Assembly (NCBI GenBank): GCA_028723425.1
Contig: JAQYEZ010000063.1
Span: forward strand, 1-64,000
DNA: 64,000 bases
Direction of reading: 5' to 3'
Source of the DNA: Peptoniphilaceae bacterium
Lineage (GTDB): Bacteria; Bacillota; Clostridia; Tissierellales; Peptoniphilaceae
Shown: positions 45,790 through 55,789 of the stretch, one piece after another
Layout of the letters: the number at the start of each line of letters is the position of its first letter
Numbering within the stretch: the first letter of the stretch is position 1
Notes under the pieces: generated by a model
Told to the model about the DNA's origin: nothing
Seen by the model: the letters and a program-made list of their open reading frames with translations, nothing else
Databases searched by the model: none
Made by a program: the position numbers and the translations under genes

Positions 45790-47019
45790 CTAATTTTCTA
45801 TAACTTTTCTAAGTATATCACCTTTTTCCAAAGGATAATCAATTTTTATTAAAAGTTTTTCCTTAGCTTTATTTGCAACCTCAACGTCTTCTCCATTTAA
45901 TTTTTTTATATTATCTATTTTAAATTTTAAGAAATCTTTTGAATTTCCGAAAATTTCAACTTCATCATTTAAGAAAAATCTATTTCTTTGTTCAATTGTT
46001 GCAACTTTATTTTCACTATCATAAGCTAAAACTACACCTATAAAATCGTAATTTCTTATATAGGAAGAAGATTCATAAATTTGTCCTTCTGAATCAGGTT
46101 TACCATATAAAAAACCTTTAGTAAAGTGTCTGTGACTTACTTTCTTAATTTCATCTACATATTTATCACTTATTTCTTTGGAGAAATTTCCTTCATAATA
46201 GGCATCAATTGCCTGTCTATATGACCTAGTAACTGTAGCTACATAAAAGGATGTTTTCATTCTTCCCTCTATTTTAAAGCTGTTTATACCGGCTTCTATT
46301 AGCTTATCTATATCTTCTAATAGACATAAATCTTTAGAGTTCATTATAAATGTGCCATCCTCATCTTCTACAACAGGATAGTATTGACCTGGTCTAGTCT
46401 CTTCTTGTAGGGAGTATTTCCACCTACAAGCATGAGCACAGTCACCCCTATTTGAATCTCTTCCTGTCATATAGTTACTTAAAAGACATCTACCTGAATA
46501 AGAAATACACATGGCACCATGCACAAAGCATTCTAATTCTAAATCCTTAGGTACGTTTTTCCTAATTTCAATTATTTCATTTAGCGATAATTCTCTAGCC
46601 AAAACTATCCTTTTGGCACCCATTTTGTACCAAAAATTAATAGTAGCTGAGTTAGTAACTGATGCTTGAGTACTAATATGAAGGTCTATATGGCAGTTAT
46701 CTTTTGCAATCTGAAAAATTCCAGGGTCAGATATAATAAGAGCATCTACTCCTATATCATCAAGCTCTTTTATATATTCTACTATGCCATTAAGATCTTT
46801 ATCATGGGGAACAATATTCATTGTAACATGAACTTTTACATTCCTATCATGTGCATATTTAACTGCTTGTCTCATAGTTTGTGTGTCAAAATTTTTAGCA
46901 TTTTTTCTTAATCCAAAACTATTTCCAGCCATATATACGGCGTTAGCTCCAAACTTAATAGCTGTTTTTAGCCTTTCCATATCGCCTGCTGGTGCTAATA
47001 ATTCAACTTTTTTATCCAT
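45790..47019 (-). CDS. trhP: U32 family protein, probable tRNA uridine-34 5-hydroxylase TrhP
   Basis: A 409-residue U32 'peptidase' family protein. ELLAPAGDMERLKTAIKFGANAVY is the TIM-barrel start. The Cys-rich core is HGAMCISYSGRCLLSNYM and GDCAHACRWKY, which may hold an Fe-S cluster. TrhP proteins (B. subtilis YrrN/YrrO, E. coli YegQ) use prephenate to make 5-hydroxyuridine in tRNA. The gene immediately upstream is the TrmR methyltransferase, matching the B. subtilis yrrM-yrrN-yrrO order. A second U32 subunit gene (yrrN) is absent here. Confidence 0.85.
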   Translation of the reverse strand: MDKKVELLAPAGDMERLKTAIKFGANAVYMAGNSFGLRKNAKNFDTQTMRQAVKYAHDRNVKVHVTMNIVPHDKDLNGIVEYIKELDDIGVDALIISDPGIFQIAKDNCHIDLHISTQASVTNSATINFWYKMGAKRIVLARELSLNEIIEIRKNVPKDLELECFVHGAMCISYSGRCLLSNYMTGRDSNRGDCAHACRWKYSLQEETRPGQYYPVVEDEDGTFIMNSKDLCLLEDIDKLIEAGINSFKIEGRMKTSFYVATVTRSYRQAIDAYYEGNFSKEISDKYVDEIKKVSHRHFTKGFLYGKPDSEGQIYESSSYIRNYDFIGVVLAYDSENKVATIEQRNRFFLNDEVEIFGNSKDFLKFKIDNIKKLNGEDVEVANKAKEKLLIKIDYPLEKGDILRKVIEN

Positions 47020-47020
47020 T

Positions 47021-47656
47021 TTAACTCCTTATTTCACTTGTAATACTTATACCATCTCCTATTGGAATAATGCTTGTTTGGTATGATTGTAAATTTGTAA
47101 TATAGGTTAAAAATTTTCTTAATCGTTTGATTATTGTCGTCTGTCTTCTTTCATACAAATCATCATTAGAAATTTGTCCCCTAAATAAGACATTATCGCA
47201 CACTATAATACCATCTTTATTTAATAATTTATCCTTGCATATATCAAAATAATCTCTATAATGAGCCTTATTTGCATCAATAAAGACAAAATCAAAGCCT
47301 TGATCTATATTATCCAAGGCTTTGATAGCATCTTCATTTATTATTTCTATATTCTTATGATATTTCTTGAAATTATTAAGTGCAATTTTGTACATTTTTT
47401 CTGATTTTTCTATAGTAGTAATCCTACTATTAGAGTACTTAGAAAAAATTAAAGATGAATATCCCACTGCACTGCCGATTTCTAAAATATTTTTTGGTTT
47501 TTTAATTAAAAGCAGTGATTTCAGAAATTCTTTGGTTTCAAGCTTCATGATAGGTATTTTATTTTCATTAGCGTACTTTTTTATTTCTAAATAGTCCCTA
47601 TCAAGATAAATATCATTTAGAAATTGTTCTGTATGCTCACAATTAATATTAGTCAT
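47021..47656 (-). CDS. trmR: O-methyltransferase TrmR, tRNA 5-hydroxyuridine methyltransferase
   Basis: A class I SAM methyltransferase of the YrrM type (211 residues). ILEIGSAVGYSSLIFSKY is motif I, FDFVFIDANKAHYRDYFD holds the metal/catalytic Asp region and DGIIVCDNVLFRGQI follows. TrmR completes 5-methoxyuridine at the wobble position after TrhP. ATG 47656 is preferred to TTG 47662. It overlaps the end of the RNase J gene by eight bases. Confidence 0.87.
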   Translation of the reverse strand: MTNINCEHTEQFLNDIYLDRDYLEIKKYANENKIPIMKLETKEFLKSLLLIKKPKNILEIGSAVGYSSLIFSKYSNSRITTIEKSEKMYKIALNNFKKYHKNIEIINEDAIKALDNIDQGFDFVFIDANKAHYRDYFDICKDKLLNKDGIIVCDNVLFRGQISNDDLYERRQTTIIKRLRKFLTYITNLQSYQTSIIPIGDGISITSEIRS

Positions 47657-49319
47657 TATCAATCTCTGAAATAATTGGTAGGATCATAGGATCTCTGCCT
47701 ATTTGATTATAAACATATGACTTAAGTGCTTCTCTGATATGATATTTGATTTGACTTAAAGCATGAATTTCGTTCTTATTGCATTTTTCTAAAGTTCTAA
47801 TAACAATATCTTTAGAATTTTCTATTAGGTCTTGATTTTCTTTTACATATACAAAGCCTCTAGAGACTATATCAGGACCTGCTAATAATTCTTGACTATG
47901 CTTAGCAAATGTCAAAGAAACAACAATTAAACCATCTTCTGAAAGATGCTTTCTGTCTTTTAAAACAATATTTCCTACATCACCAATACCAGATCCATCA
48001 ACCAGTATATTGCCAGCTTGAACTTTGCCGCTTATCTTGGCTGATTTTTTGGTAAATTCAAATATATCACCATTGCCACCAACCAAAATATTTTCTTGTG
48101 GCATACCCATATCCATTGCAATTTGCTTGTGTTTATACAACTGTCTTGGCTCACCGTGAGCAGGTATAAAGAATTTTGGTGTAGTTAGTTGGTGCATCAA
48201 CTTGATTTCTTCTTGGCAAGCATGACCTGAAGCGTGTACATTTGCCAAGGAATTATATATTACCTTACAACCAATTTTTGTTAGATTATTTATTGTATTA
48301 TTTATTGCCATTTCGTTACCAGGTATTGGAGATGAAGATAAGATTACAGTATCACTTGAATTTAAGCGTACTTGCTTATGATCTCCTTTTGCCATTCTGG
48401 TAAGAGCACTCAAAGGCTCTCCTTGAGTACCAGTAGAAAGGATTACTTGCTCATCTTCAGGAAATTTATTGATATTTTTAATATCAATTAGGGTATTTTT
48501 TTTAACCTTTAAATAACCTAATTCACTTGCTATTTTTACGTTATTTAACATAGATCTACCTGACAAGGCTACTTTTCTTTTATACCTTTCAGCAGCATAG
48601 ATTACTTGTTGTACCCTATGAAGATTTGATGCAAATGTTGCAACAATAATTCTTGAATGTGCTTGACCAAATATTTTGATAAAAGTTTCTCCAACAGTTT
48701 TTTCACTCATTGAAAATCCTTCTCTTTCAACATTTGTTGAATCTGAAAATAGGCATAAAATACCTTTTTTACCAAGTTGGGCAAGTCTTTGTATATCAGT
48801 AGGTTCACCATCAATCGGTGTAAAATCCATTTTGAAATCCCCTGTAAAAAGTACAGTTCCTACTGGAGATTTTACAGCTATAGAGCATGAATCTGGAATT
48901 GAGTGACTAACTCTTATAAATTCACAGGATAAATCACCCATCTTAACAGTATTGTTGACATTAACCATCTTTATACTGTTAGGATTTAAACCGTGCTCTT
49001 TAAATTTATTTTCTAATAAACCCTTTGTAAGTTTAGAACAATAAATATTTGTATCTATATTTTTTAAAAAGTAAGGGATTGCACCTATATGGTCCTCGTG
49101 ACCGTGAGTTACAAAAATTCCCCTTAACTTATGTTTGTTTTCTTCAATATAGGTGAAATCTGGGATTACTATATCAACTCCCAACATTTCTTCGTCTGGA
49201 AATGTTAAACCGCAATCTATCATAATCATGTCATTTTTGTATTCAACGACAGTGCAGTTTTTTCCTATTTCTCCCAGACCACCCATAGGAATAATTCTTA
49301 ATTTATTTTGTGTTGTCAT
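47649..49319 (-). CDS. rnj: Ribonuclease J
   Basis: A beta-CASP metallo-beta-lactamase with 5'-3' exonuclease and endonuclease activity. IIPMGGLGEIGKNC starts the protein, THGHEDHIGAIPYF is the zinc motif, and IPAHGEPRQ and a C-terminal domain complete 556 residues. One copy is seen here; J1 and J2 cannot be told apart with confidence. The start overlaps the fur-family gene by 17 bases. It works with RNase Y, also in this window. Confidence 0.94.
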   Translation of the reverse strand: MTTQNKLRIIPMGGLGEIGKNCTVVEYKNDMIMIDCGLTFPDEEMLGVDIVIPDFTYIEENKHKLRGIFVTHGHEDHIGAIPYFLKNIDTNIYCSKLTKGLLENKFKEHGLNPNSIKMVNVNNTVKMGDLSCEFIRVSHSIPDSCSIAVKSPVGTVLFTGDFKMDFTPIDGEPTDIQRLAQLGKKGILCLFSDSTNVEREGFSMSEKTVGETFIKIFGQAHSRIIVATFASNLHRVQQVIYAAERYKRKVALSGRSMLNNVKIASELGYLKVKKNTLIDIKNINKFPEDEQVILSTGTQGEPLSALTRMAKGDHKQVRLNSSDTVILSSSPIPGNEMAINNTINNLTKIGCKVIYNSLANVHASGHACQEEIKLMHQLTTPKFFIPAHGEPRQLYKHKQIAMDMGMPQENILVGGNGDIFEFTKKSAKISGKVQAGNILVDGSGIGDVGNIVLKDRKHLSEDGLIVVSLTFAKHSQELLAGPDIVSRGFVYVKENQDLIENSKDIVIRTLEKCNKNEIHALSQIKYHIREALKSYVYNQIGRDPMILPIISEIDND

Positions 49320-49761
49320 CTTTACTCCTTAATTCTTTTCTACAGTCGGAGCAAATGCCATAGATTCTTAATGAATAATAATCTAAATCAAATCCATATC
49401 GATCCATAACCAATTTTTTTAAATCATCATTAGATAATATTTCATCTTCTACAATTTTACCGCAATTTGTACAAATTAAATGATCATGATGTGCATTATT
49501 GTCGGTAATTAGTTCATAAGTATTAACTGAATCAGTAAATTCTTGTTTATTAACTATACCTAATTCTTCAAAGATATTTAATGTTCTATAAACAGTTGCA
49601 ATTCCCACTTGTTTATTTTTTTGATGAACTATTGAAAATAACTCTTCTGGTGTTAAATGTTTTGATTTTGATTCATTTAATACATTAAATATTATTTCTC
49701 TTTGTTTAGTAAACTTATGATTATTCTTTTCGAATATCTTTTTTAGTTGTTCTACATCCAT
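49303..49761 (-). CDS. Fur family metalloregulator
   Basis: A 152-residue DNA-binding regulator: winged helix (about 10-80, with TPEELFSIVHQKN and GIATVYRTLNIFEELG) and a dimerisation domain with the HHDHLIC metal site and CTNC/CSDC structural zinc cysteines. Whether it senses iron, zinc or peroxide cannot be decided by eye. ATG 49761 is preferred because MDVEQLKK is a normal Fur start; it lies 41 bases inside the upstream gene. Confidence 0.9.
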   Translation of the reverse strand: MDVEQLKKIFEKNNHKFTKQREIIFNVLNESKSKHLTPEELFSIVHQKNKQVGIATVYRTLNIFEELGIVNKQEFTDSVNTYELITDNNAHHDHLICTNCGKIVEDEILSNDDLKKLVMDRYGFDLDYYSLRIYGICSDCRKELRSKDDNTK

Positions 49762-49993
49762 TTTGCTCTCTTTCCATCTTTTCATAAATGTCAGCAATCT
49801 CTTTTAATTCTTCTTGATTGTCTATTGATTTAAAAATTATTTCTCCCTTATTTTTAATCATCTCAAAGATAACAATAAAATCATCGTTTAAGGGCTCAAG
49901 AGCCGCATAATCCTTGTCATCTACACCAAAAGTAGAAACAATCTTAAAACAAACTTCCTGATTGTTTTCATCATATAATATAATTTTATCCAT
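49721..49993 (-). CDS. DUF1292 family protein (YrzB-like)
   Basis: A 90-residue acidic protein starting [22 protein letters not shown], with the DDKDYAALEP segment typical of DUF1292, a family of unknown function conserved next to ruvX. The C-terminal part (about 77-90) overlaps the fur-family gene by 41 bases, longer than other overlaps here. The start overlaps ruvX by eight bases. Confidence 0.88.
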   Translation of the reverse strand: MDKIILYDENNQEVCFKIVSTFGVDDKDYAALEPLNDDFIVIFEMIKNKGEIIFKSIDNQEELKEIADIYEKMEREQNGCRTTKKDIRKE

Positions 49994-50405
49994 TACTTCT
50001 CCTATCTAAATAGGTTTGTAAGATAAATGATGCTGCGATTTTATCTATATACTTCTTTCTATTTTCACGTCTTACATTCATATCAATAAGAACCCTTTCT
50101 GATTGCAGAGTTGTCATTCTTTCATCTTGATAAATAATTTCAATGTCAGTACGTTTTTTTAAAAGATCCACAAAACTTATAACTTTCATAGATTGAGGAC
50201 CAATAGTATTATTCATATTTTTTGGAAGACCTACCACAATAGTAGATACTTCTTGTTGTTTAATAATCTCTAAAAGTCGATCTATATCTTTACTTGCTTT
50301 ACTTCTTCTAATTGTTTCTAGTGGTTGGGCACTTATAAATAAGGGGTCACTTAATGCAACCCCTATTGTTTTATCCCCAACATCTAAGCCCATTATTCTA
50401 TTCAT
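49986..50405 (-). CDS. ruvX: Holliday junction resolvase-like protein RuvX (YqgF family)
   Basis: A 139-residue RNase H-fold protein with [15 protein letters not shown] (catalytic Asp), VGLPKNM and YQDERMTT. The family acts in 16S rRNA 5' end maturation and/or branched DNA resolution, depending on species. It is found in the standard alaS-ireB-ruvX-yrzB order and overlaps ireB by eight bases. Confidence 0.92.
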   Translation of the reverse strand: MNRIMGLDVGDKTIGVALSDPLFISAQPLETIRRSKASKDIDRLLEIIKQQEVSTIVVGLPKNMNNTIGPQSMKVISFVDLLKKRTDIEIIYQDERMTTLQSERVLIDMNVRRENRKKYIDKIAASFILQTYLDRRSNG

Positions 50406-50655
50406 TTATATAATATCTTATTAACTCTTCGATTATAGTATCTCTATCGACTTGTCTTATCAATTTTCTAGCATCATTATGACCTGTAATGTAGGTTGGA
50501 TCACCGCTCATTAGGTAGCCAACTAATTGATTGGCAGGTTTATATCCTTTTTCTTCTAGAGCTTTATAAACAGCAGTTAATATCTCTCTTATATTTTTTT
50601 CTTCTTCTTCTTGTGGATTAAATAACATTGTTTCATTGAAATTATTGTTTGACAT
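50398..50655 (-). CDS. ireB: IreB family regulatory phosphoprotein
   Basis: An 85-residue DUF965/YrzL protein. In Enterococcus, IreB is phosphorylated by the IreK Ser/Thr kinase and modulates cephalosporin resistance. The N-terminal [19 protein letters not shown] and [17 protein letters not shown] segments are highly conserved; the early Thr is the likely phospho-site by analogy. It lies two bases after alaS. Confidence 0.92.
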   Translation of the reverse strand: MSNNNFNETMLFNPQEEEEKNIREILTAVYKALEEKGYKPANQLVGYLMSGDPTYITGHNDARKLIRQVDRDTIIEELIRYYINE

Positions 50656-50657
50656 AG

Positions 50658-53276
50658 CTACTCCTTTATTATTTCAATAGCTTTTTCTAAAGCTAAATCA
50701 ACCTTACTTATATCACTAGCTCCAGCTTGAGCAAAGTTTTTTCTTCCTCCGCCGTTACCACCAGCTATTTGTGCAACTTCTCTAACAATCTTTCCTGCAT
50801 TATATTTATTAGTTAAGGAATCAGAAACAGACACTGTAAATATTAGTTTTCCATCTTTTACATTTGCAAATACTATAACTATTTTATCATATATATTTTT
50901 AATCCTATTTTCAAAATCTCTTAAGGTATCCATATCTTCATTGTCAAATTTATAAACAAGAAGATTAATATCGTTTAGAGTTTGAATAGATTCTTTAACA
51001 GATGCAAAAATATCCTTATTGCTAGATGATTTTAGTCTCTTAATTTCTTCTTTTTGCTTACTTATTTCTTCTTGAAGTGAATTAATTCTTGCCTCAATAG
51101 AATTTGAGTTTGTTCCTAGGTTTTGTGCAATCTTATTTATTGTGTCTATTTTCTCATTAAGATACTTATAAACTTCTTTACCAGTTATAGCCTCTATTCT
51201 TCTAACACCACTAGCTGCAGAACTTTCTTGTATTATTTTAAACATTAGAATTTCTGACGAGTTATCTACATGGCAACCACCGCAAAGTTCTTTAGAATAA
51301 TCTCCTATACTTACAACTCTAACTTGATCCTTATATTTATCTTCGAAAAGTCCTATAGCGCCAATCTTTTCTGAATCTTTATATGCCATTATTTCTTTCT
51401 TTACAGAAAGTTCTTCTCTAATTTTTTGGTTAACCAAGTCTTCAATCTTTTTTATCTCTTCTTTGCTTAATGCTTTACTATGAGTAAAATCAAATCTTAA
51501 CTTATGAGGATCTACCAAAGAGCCAGCTTGATGGACATGATCTCCTAAAACATCTCTTAGAGCTTGATCTAATAAATGTGTTGCTGAGTGGTTTCTTGTT
51601 ATGTCGAGTCTTCTTTGACGATTTACTTCTAAAGTTATTTCACTTTTTTCAAGCTCGCCAGAAATAATTTCAACATAGTGGAAGAAAACATCATTTTTCT
51701 TTTGAACATCATATATATATCCCTTAACTCTATCATTATAGAAATATCCGGTATCTGCAACTTGTCCACCAGATTCGGCATAGAATGTGGTCCTATCAGT
51801 TATTATTATACCCTTATTTCCTTCAGATATCGAAGAAACTATTTTTTCATCAGAATAGATTGCTAATATATTAGCTTTTGTTTGAAGGAAATCATAACCA
51901 ATAAATTGAGTCTTATCAAAATCATCCGTATTGATATTATCCAAAGACCATCCTGAATCAGCCTTTCTAGCATTCCTGGCAAGATTTCTTTGCTCTTCCA
52001 TTGAATCATTAAATACTTTTTCATCAACACTAAAACCTTCTTCTGCAAGAATTTCTTTGGTTAAATCAAGTGGAAATCCATAAGTATCATATAATTTAAA
52101 AGCCTCTTTTCCACTTAAAACTGTTTGTTTATTTGCTTTCATTTGGTCCAAAAATGAATTTAATATATCTAAACCTTGATCTATAGTTTTTTGGAATTTT
52201 TCTTCTTCTTCAGAAATTACTTGGTAAATTGTTTCTTGATTACTTAAAAGTTCGCTATATTCATCTTTATAAGCTTCTATTACTTTCTTTACAACTAAGC
52301 TTAAAAAGTTACCTTCTATTCCTAATAATTTGCCATGTCTTGCAGCTCTTCTGATTAATCTTCTTAAAACATAACCTCGTTTTTCATTAGAAGGTAAGAT
52401 ACCATCTGAGGCCATAAAAGTCATAGCCTTTGCATGATCTGCGATTACTCTGATTGATATATCATCTTTTTTATTAGCCTTATATTTTTTCTTTGATAAT
52501 TTTTCAATTTCAGTAATAATGTCTGCTGTTACATCAACTTCAAAAATATTATCTTTATCTTGTAAGACCATGGCTATTCTTTCAAGTCCCATACCAGTGT
52601 CTATATTAGGATGAGCCAAAGGTATATAATTACCTGCTTCATCTTTATTAAATTGAGTAAATACCAAGTTCCAAACTTCCATAAATCTATCAGAATTATC
52701 ATTACCTGGTTTATTGTCATTTTCGTCAACAGCTCTTTTAACTCCTCTGTCAACAAAAATTTCTGAGCATGGTCCACAAGGACCTACTTCTAATTCCCAA
52801 AAGTTATCTTCTTTTCCAAATCTTAAAATTCTTTCAGGATTAATACCAATTTCATTTTTCCAAATATTATAGGCTTCATCATCATCTTGGTATACTGTAA
52901 CCCAAATCAAATCCTTATCTATATCAAGTCTTTGAGTCAAAAATTCATAAGCCCAGCTTATAGCTTCTTTTTTGAAATAATCTCCAAAAGAGAAGTTGCC
53001 TAACATTTCAAAGTAAGTACCGTGTCTTTCTGTTATACCTACTCTTTCTATATCACCTGTTCTAATACATCTTTGTGATGATGTGGCCCTGTTATTTTTC
53101 ATTTTTTCTTCGCCAGTAAAATATCTTTTTAGCGGAGCCATACCAGCATTTATCAATAATAAAGAGTTATCGTTTTTAGGAACTAAAGAAAAAGATTTTA
53201 ACACAGTGTGATTTTTCTCTTTTCCAAAAAAATCCAAAAACTCCCTTCTAAGTTCATTCATACCTAAATTTTTCAT
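50658..53276 (-). CDS. alaS: Alanine--tRNA ligase
   Basis: A class II aminoacyl-tRNA synthetase of 872 residues with the catalytic domain ([40 protein letters not shown]), editing domain ([24 protein letters not shown] with zinc ligands) and C-Ala domain ending [20 protein letters not shown] lies before the ATG. The product also serves the RqcH pathway, which uses Ala-tRNA. No T-box is seen; the upstream Rrf2 gene is only 16 bases away. Confidence 0.96.
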   Translation of the reverse strand: MKNLGMNELRREFLDFFGKEKNHTVLKSFSLVPKNDNSLLLINAGMAPLKRYFTGEEKMKNNRATSSQRCIRTGDIERVGITERHGTYFEMLGNFSFGDYFKKEAISWAYEFLTQRLDIDKDLIWVTVYQDDDEAYNIWKNEIGINPERILRFGKEDNFWELEVGPCGPCSEIFVDRGVKRAVDENDNKPGNDNSDRFMEVWNLVFTQFNKDEAGNYIPLAHPNIDTGMGLERIAMVLQDKDNIFEVDVTADIITEIEKLSKKKYKANKKDDISIRVIADHAKAMTFMASDGILPSNEKRGYVLRRLIRRAARHGKLLGIEGNFLSLVVKKVIEAYKDEYSELLSNQETIYQVISEEEEKFQKTIDQGLDILNSFLDQMKANKQTVLSGKEAFKLYDTYGFPLDLTKEILAEEGFSVDEKVFNDSMEEQRNLARNARKADSGWSLDNINTDDFDKTQFIGYDFLQTKANILAIYSDEKIVSSISEGNKGIIITDRTTFYAESGGQVADTGYFYNDRVKGYIYDVQKKNDVFFHYVEIISGELEKSEITLEVNRQRRLDITRNHSATHLLDQALRDVLGDHVHQAGSLVDPHKLRFDFTHSKALSKEEIKKIEDLVNQKIREELSVKKEIMAYKDSEKIGAIGLFEDKYKDQVRVVSIGDYSKELCGGCHVDNSSEILMFKIIQESSAASGVRRIEAITGKEVYKYLNEKIDTINKIAQNLGTNSNSIEARINSLQEEISKQKEEIKRLKSSSNKDIFASVKESIQTLNDINLLVYKFDNEDMDTLRDFENRIKNIYDKIVIVFANVKDGKLIFTVSVSDSLTNKYNAGKIVREVAQIAGGNGGGRKNFAQAGASDISKVDLALEKAIEIIKE

Positions 53277-53292
53277 AAATTTCTCCTTATAT

Positions 53293-53697
53293 TTAAATAT
53301 TGTTATTTATCATATCTCTTATACTAATAGAGTCTACGGCTTTATTGATAGCATTATCGATTTTAGCAAAAACTAAATATGCTTCACAATCTTTTATAGC
53401 ATGGCAATTTCCATTTGAGACGCATTCACTTGAAGTTATTTCTCCTTCAAGTACTCTTAATACTTCTCCAACAGAAATATCATCTAAATTTCTGCTTAAT
53501 TTGTATCCACCCTTGGCACCTCTTGCAGATATTACAAGGTTACTATTTTTTAGTAATCTTATTAATTGTTCAAGATAATTCTCTGGTAAATTTAATTTAT
53601 CAGAAATTTCAGATACAGATATGTAGCCTTTGTCCTGATTTTCTGCAAGATAGTGAACTGCTCTTAAGCCATATCTTCCTCTTGTTGATAATTTCAT
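53293..53697 (-). CDS. Rrf2 family transcriptional regulator, probable Fe-S type (IscR-like)
   Basis: A 134-residue winged-helix regulator. STRGRYGLRAVHYLAE and the ISARGAKGGYKLSR wing are Rrf2 hallmarks. Three cysteines spaced C-x5-C-x5-C (in ECVSNGNCHAIKDC, near residues 88-100) match the IscR Fe-S ligands and are lacking in the cysteine regulator CymR. It thus probably senses Fe-S status. No isc or suf operon is adjacent; the cysteine desulfurase near 60 kb is a possible target. ATG 53697 has GAGGT upstream. Confidence 0.88.
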   Translation of the reverse strand: MKLSTRGRYGLRAVHYLAENQDKGYISVSEISDKLNLPENYLEQLIRLLKNSNLVISARGAKGGYKLSRNLDDISVGEVLRVLEGEITSSECVSNGNCHAIKDCEAYLVFAKIDNAINKAVDSISIRDMINNNI

Positions 53698-53705
53698 ATA
53701 AGACC

Positions 53706-54302
53706 TCAATCAGTTATTATTAATTCTTTCATCTGTTCATAATATTTATCGCCAATTCCAGTCACATTTTTTATATCTTCAATCTTTTCAAATCTATTAT
53801 TTTCTCTATATTCTATTATGGAATCAGCTCTTTTTTCGCCAATATTTGGTAAGCTCATCAGTTCTTCTTTGCTTGCTGTATTAATATTTATCTTTGTATT
53901 ATCTTTTGGAGCCACTACAGTATTTTGGTCAATATTTGTTTCTTTATCATTAATATTTGGTATTATTATTCTCATTTGATCTTCAAGAACCATAGATAAG
54001 TTTATACTATCGATGTTGGCATTTTGAGTTAATCCACCTGCCATATTGACTAAATCTTCTAACCTATCCCCATCCTTGATCTCATAAACACCAGCTTTAT
54101 TAACTTCGCCTGAGATATGTACTTTTTTTACTTTTTTGACCTTTGTATTTTCTGTAGATTCTTCTTCCAAAAGATTTTCTACTTGATTATTGTTTTTTTC
54201 TATAAGAACCTGATCATTTTTATTATTAAAAGTTTTAGCAATCAATATAACTATGACAATAATCATAGCAATAATAATCTTATCTTTTTTATCAGTTTTC
54301 AT
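53706..54302 (-). CDS. comEA: ComEA family DNA-binding protein
   Basis: A membrane-anchored DNA receptor for transformation. One helix (about 8-24), a charged spacer, an SLBB domain (VHISGEVNKAGVYEIKDG) and a C-terminal helix-hairpin-helix pair (ININTASKEELMSLPNIGEKRA) make up 198 residues. comEC, normally the next gene, is not present here. ATG 54302 is chosen; an upstream in-frame TTG at 54314 is also possible. Confidence 0.9.
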   Translation of the reverse strand: MKTDKKDKIIIAMIIVIVILIAKTFNNKNDQVLIEKNNNQVENLLEEESTENTKVKKVKKVHISGEVNKAGVYEIKDGDRLEDLVNMAGGLTQNANIDSINLSMVLEDQMRIIIPNINDKETNIDQNTVVAPKDNTKININTASKEELMSLPNIGEKRADSIIEYRENNRFEKIEDIKNVTGIGDKYYEQMKELIITD

Positions 54303-54335
54303 CTTTTTACTCAAAAATTTTAAGATTTTATGGGA

Positions 54336-54647
54336 CTATTCATCCCATAAATCTTCTATATCATAAAATTCTCTTTGTTTTTGTGTGAAAATGTGAACGA
54401 TGACATCTTCACAATCAAGCAAAATCCAGTTACCTTCTCTCAAACCTTCAACAGCTTTTATTTTGTAACCTTCTTTAGATAAATCATTTTCAATATAATC
54501 ACATAAGGCTTTATTTTGATTTATAGAGTTTCCACTTGCTATTACAAAATAATCAGCAACTGAACTCTTTTTGCCAATATCAATTACTTTTATGTCTTCT
54601 GCTTGTTTACTATCGAGAGTTTTTAAAATAATATCTAATTTATTCAT
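54336..54647 (-). CDS. rsfS: Ribosomal silencing factor RsfS
   Basis: A 103-residue Iojap/RsfS protein that binds L14 on the 50S subunit and blocks subunit joining in starvation. DIKVIDIGKKSSVADYFVIASG and GNWILLDCEDVIVHIFTQKQREFYDIEDLW are conserved. It overlaps yqeK by eight bases in the common nadD-yqeK-rsfS order. Confidence 0.93.
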   Translation of the reverse strand: MNKLDIILKTLDSKQAEDIKVIDIGKKSSVADYFVIASGNSINQNKALCDYIENDLSKEGYKIKAVEGLREGNWILLDCEDVIVHIFTQKQREFYDIEDLWDE

Positions 54648-55200
54648 CTTTCTCCTTTATTAAATAGTTTCTTGCATCAATAGTTAGCCTACAAATTTCA
54701 ATATTCCTATCTATAAGCGACTTTATTGTTGCATTCAAACTAAATAAAACCGCTTGGTCCAAATTTTTATGTGCAAGTTCTCTAAGCTTTATTACTCCTG
54801 GATAAGATCTATTAGGCTCTATAGAATCAGCTAAAAAAATAATTTTATCAAGTTTTGTCATTTTTGGCCTAGCTGTTGTATGAAATCTAATAGCATCCAA
54901 AACTTCCTCATCTTCTATACTATACTCTTGTTTTGCAACAATAGAACCTAAAAATGCGTGTAAAACGAATTTATTATTTATGATATCTTTAGAAAAATCT
55001 ATCTTATCTTTATATTTATCTAAATAGTATTTTTCATTATACTTAGCACAGTCATGTAATAAGCTTGCTTCTCTAATCTTTTCTTCATCTATTTTATCGT
55101 TTATTTCAAGAGCTGTTTGATAAACTCTAAGGGAATGATTAAATCTTTTATCCCCAATTTTTTCTCTTAACCTATCTTCATATTTTGTTAAATCAAACAT
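54640..55200 (-). CDS. yqeK: HD domain hydrolase YqeK (symmetrical Ap4A hydrolase family)
   Basis: A 186-residue HD-domain protein; the family includes Ap4A hydrolases of Gram-positive bacteria. RFNHSLRVYQTALEIN, LLHDCAKYN and the HAFLGSIVAKQEYSIEDEEVLDAIRFHTTAR segment hold the metal ligands. ATG 55200 follows GAGG; a longer frame to 55215 is rejected. It overlaps nadD by eight bases. Confidence 0.9.
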   Translation of the reverse strand: MFDLTKYEDRLREKIGDKRFNHSLRVYQTALEINDKIDEEKIREASLLHDCAKYNEKYYLDKYKDKIDFSKDIINNKFVLHAFLGSIVAKQEYSIEDEEVLDAIRFHTTARPKMTKLDKIIFLADSIEPNRSYPGVIKLRELAHKNLDQAVLFSLNATIKSLIDRNIEICRLTIDARNYLIKEKDE

Positions 55201-55789
55201 ATAAGCCTCTTTCATTAATTATATTCAAAACATTATCTGTAACTAAGTACTTGATGCTCTTACCTTCTTTTTTGAGACTTCTTATCAAGCTTGATGATAT
55301 ATCTAAGGATAAATTATTAAGCAAATAAATATTTGGATTAAACTTCTTTTGTTTATTTACAGCTAGAACAAGTTTACTATCTTTTGCTGTCGAAGTTCTT
55401 GCAAAAACTATTAGATTTTCATTTAACATTTCTTGATAATTTTTCCAAGTTTCTATAGTTAAAAAAGAATCCTCACCTAATATATAGAATATTTCATCTT
55501 TTGGGAAAGCTTTTTTAAAATAATTTATAGTATCATTTGTAAAATGTACTGTATTATCTGTTGACTCAAAAGTAGATAGGACAATCTTGGGATTATCTTT
55601 TATAGCCTGGCTAACCATCTCTACACGAATATGAGTAGGGGTCTTTTTTATGTGCTTTTTATGAGGTGGATTAGAACTTGGCAAAATAACTAGTTTGTCC
55701 AAATTCATTTCATTAATAGAATTTTCCATTACTATCATATGTCCAATATGGATTGGATCAAAAGTACCACCATATAGTCCTATTCTCAT
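55193..55789 (-). CDS. nadD: Nicotinate-nucleotide adenylyltransferase
   Basis: Forms deamido-NAD from NaMN and ATP. GLYGGTFDPIHIGHM carries the nucleotidyltransferase HxGH motif, and ISSSLIRS corresponds to the ISST-like C-terminal motif. The length of 198 residues is normal. The ATG overlaps the yhbY stop. Confidence 0.94.
   Translation of the reverse strand: MRIGLYGGTFDPIHIGHMIVMENSINEMNLDKLVILPSSNPPHKKHIKKTPTHIRVEMVSQAIKDNPKIVLSTFESTDNTVHFTNDTINYFKKAFPKDEIFYILGEDSFLTIETWKNYQEMLNENLIVFARTSTAKDSKLVLAVNKQKKFNPNIYLLNNLSLDISSSLIRSLKKEGKSIKYLVTDNVLNIINERGLYV

Noticed and set aside
53415..53723. 102-codon plus-strand frame antisense to the Rrf2 gene
   Set aside because: Hydrophobic shadow frame opposite a regulator with conserved motifs.
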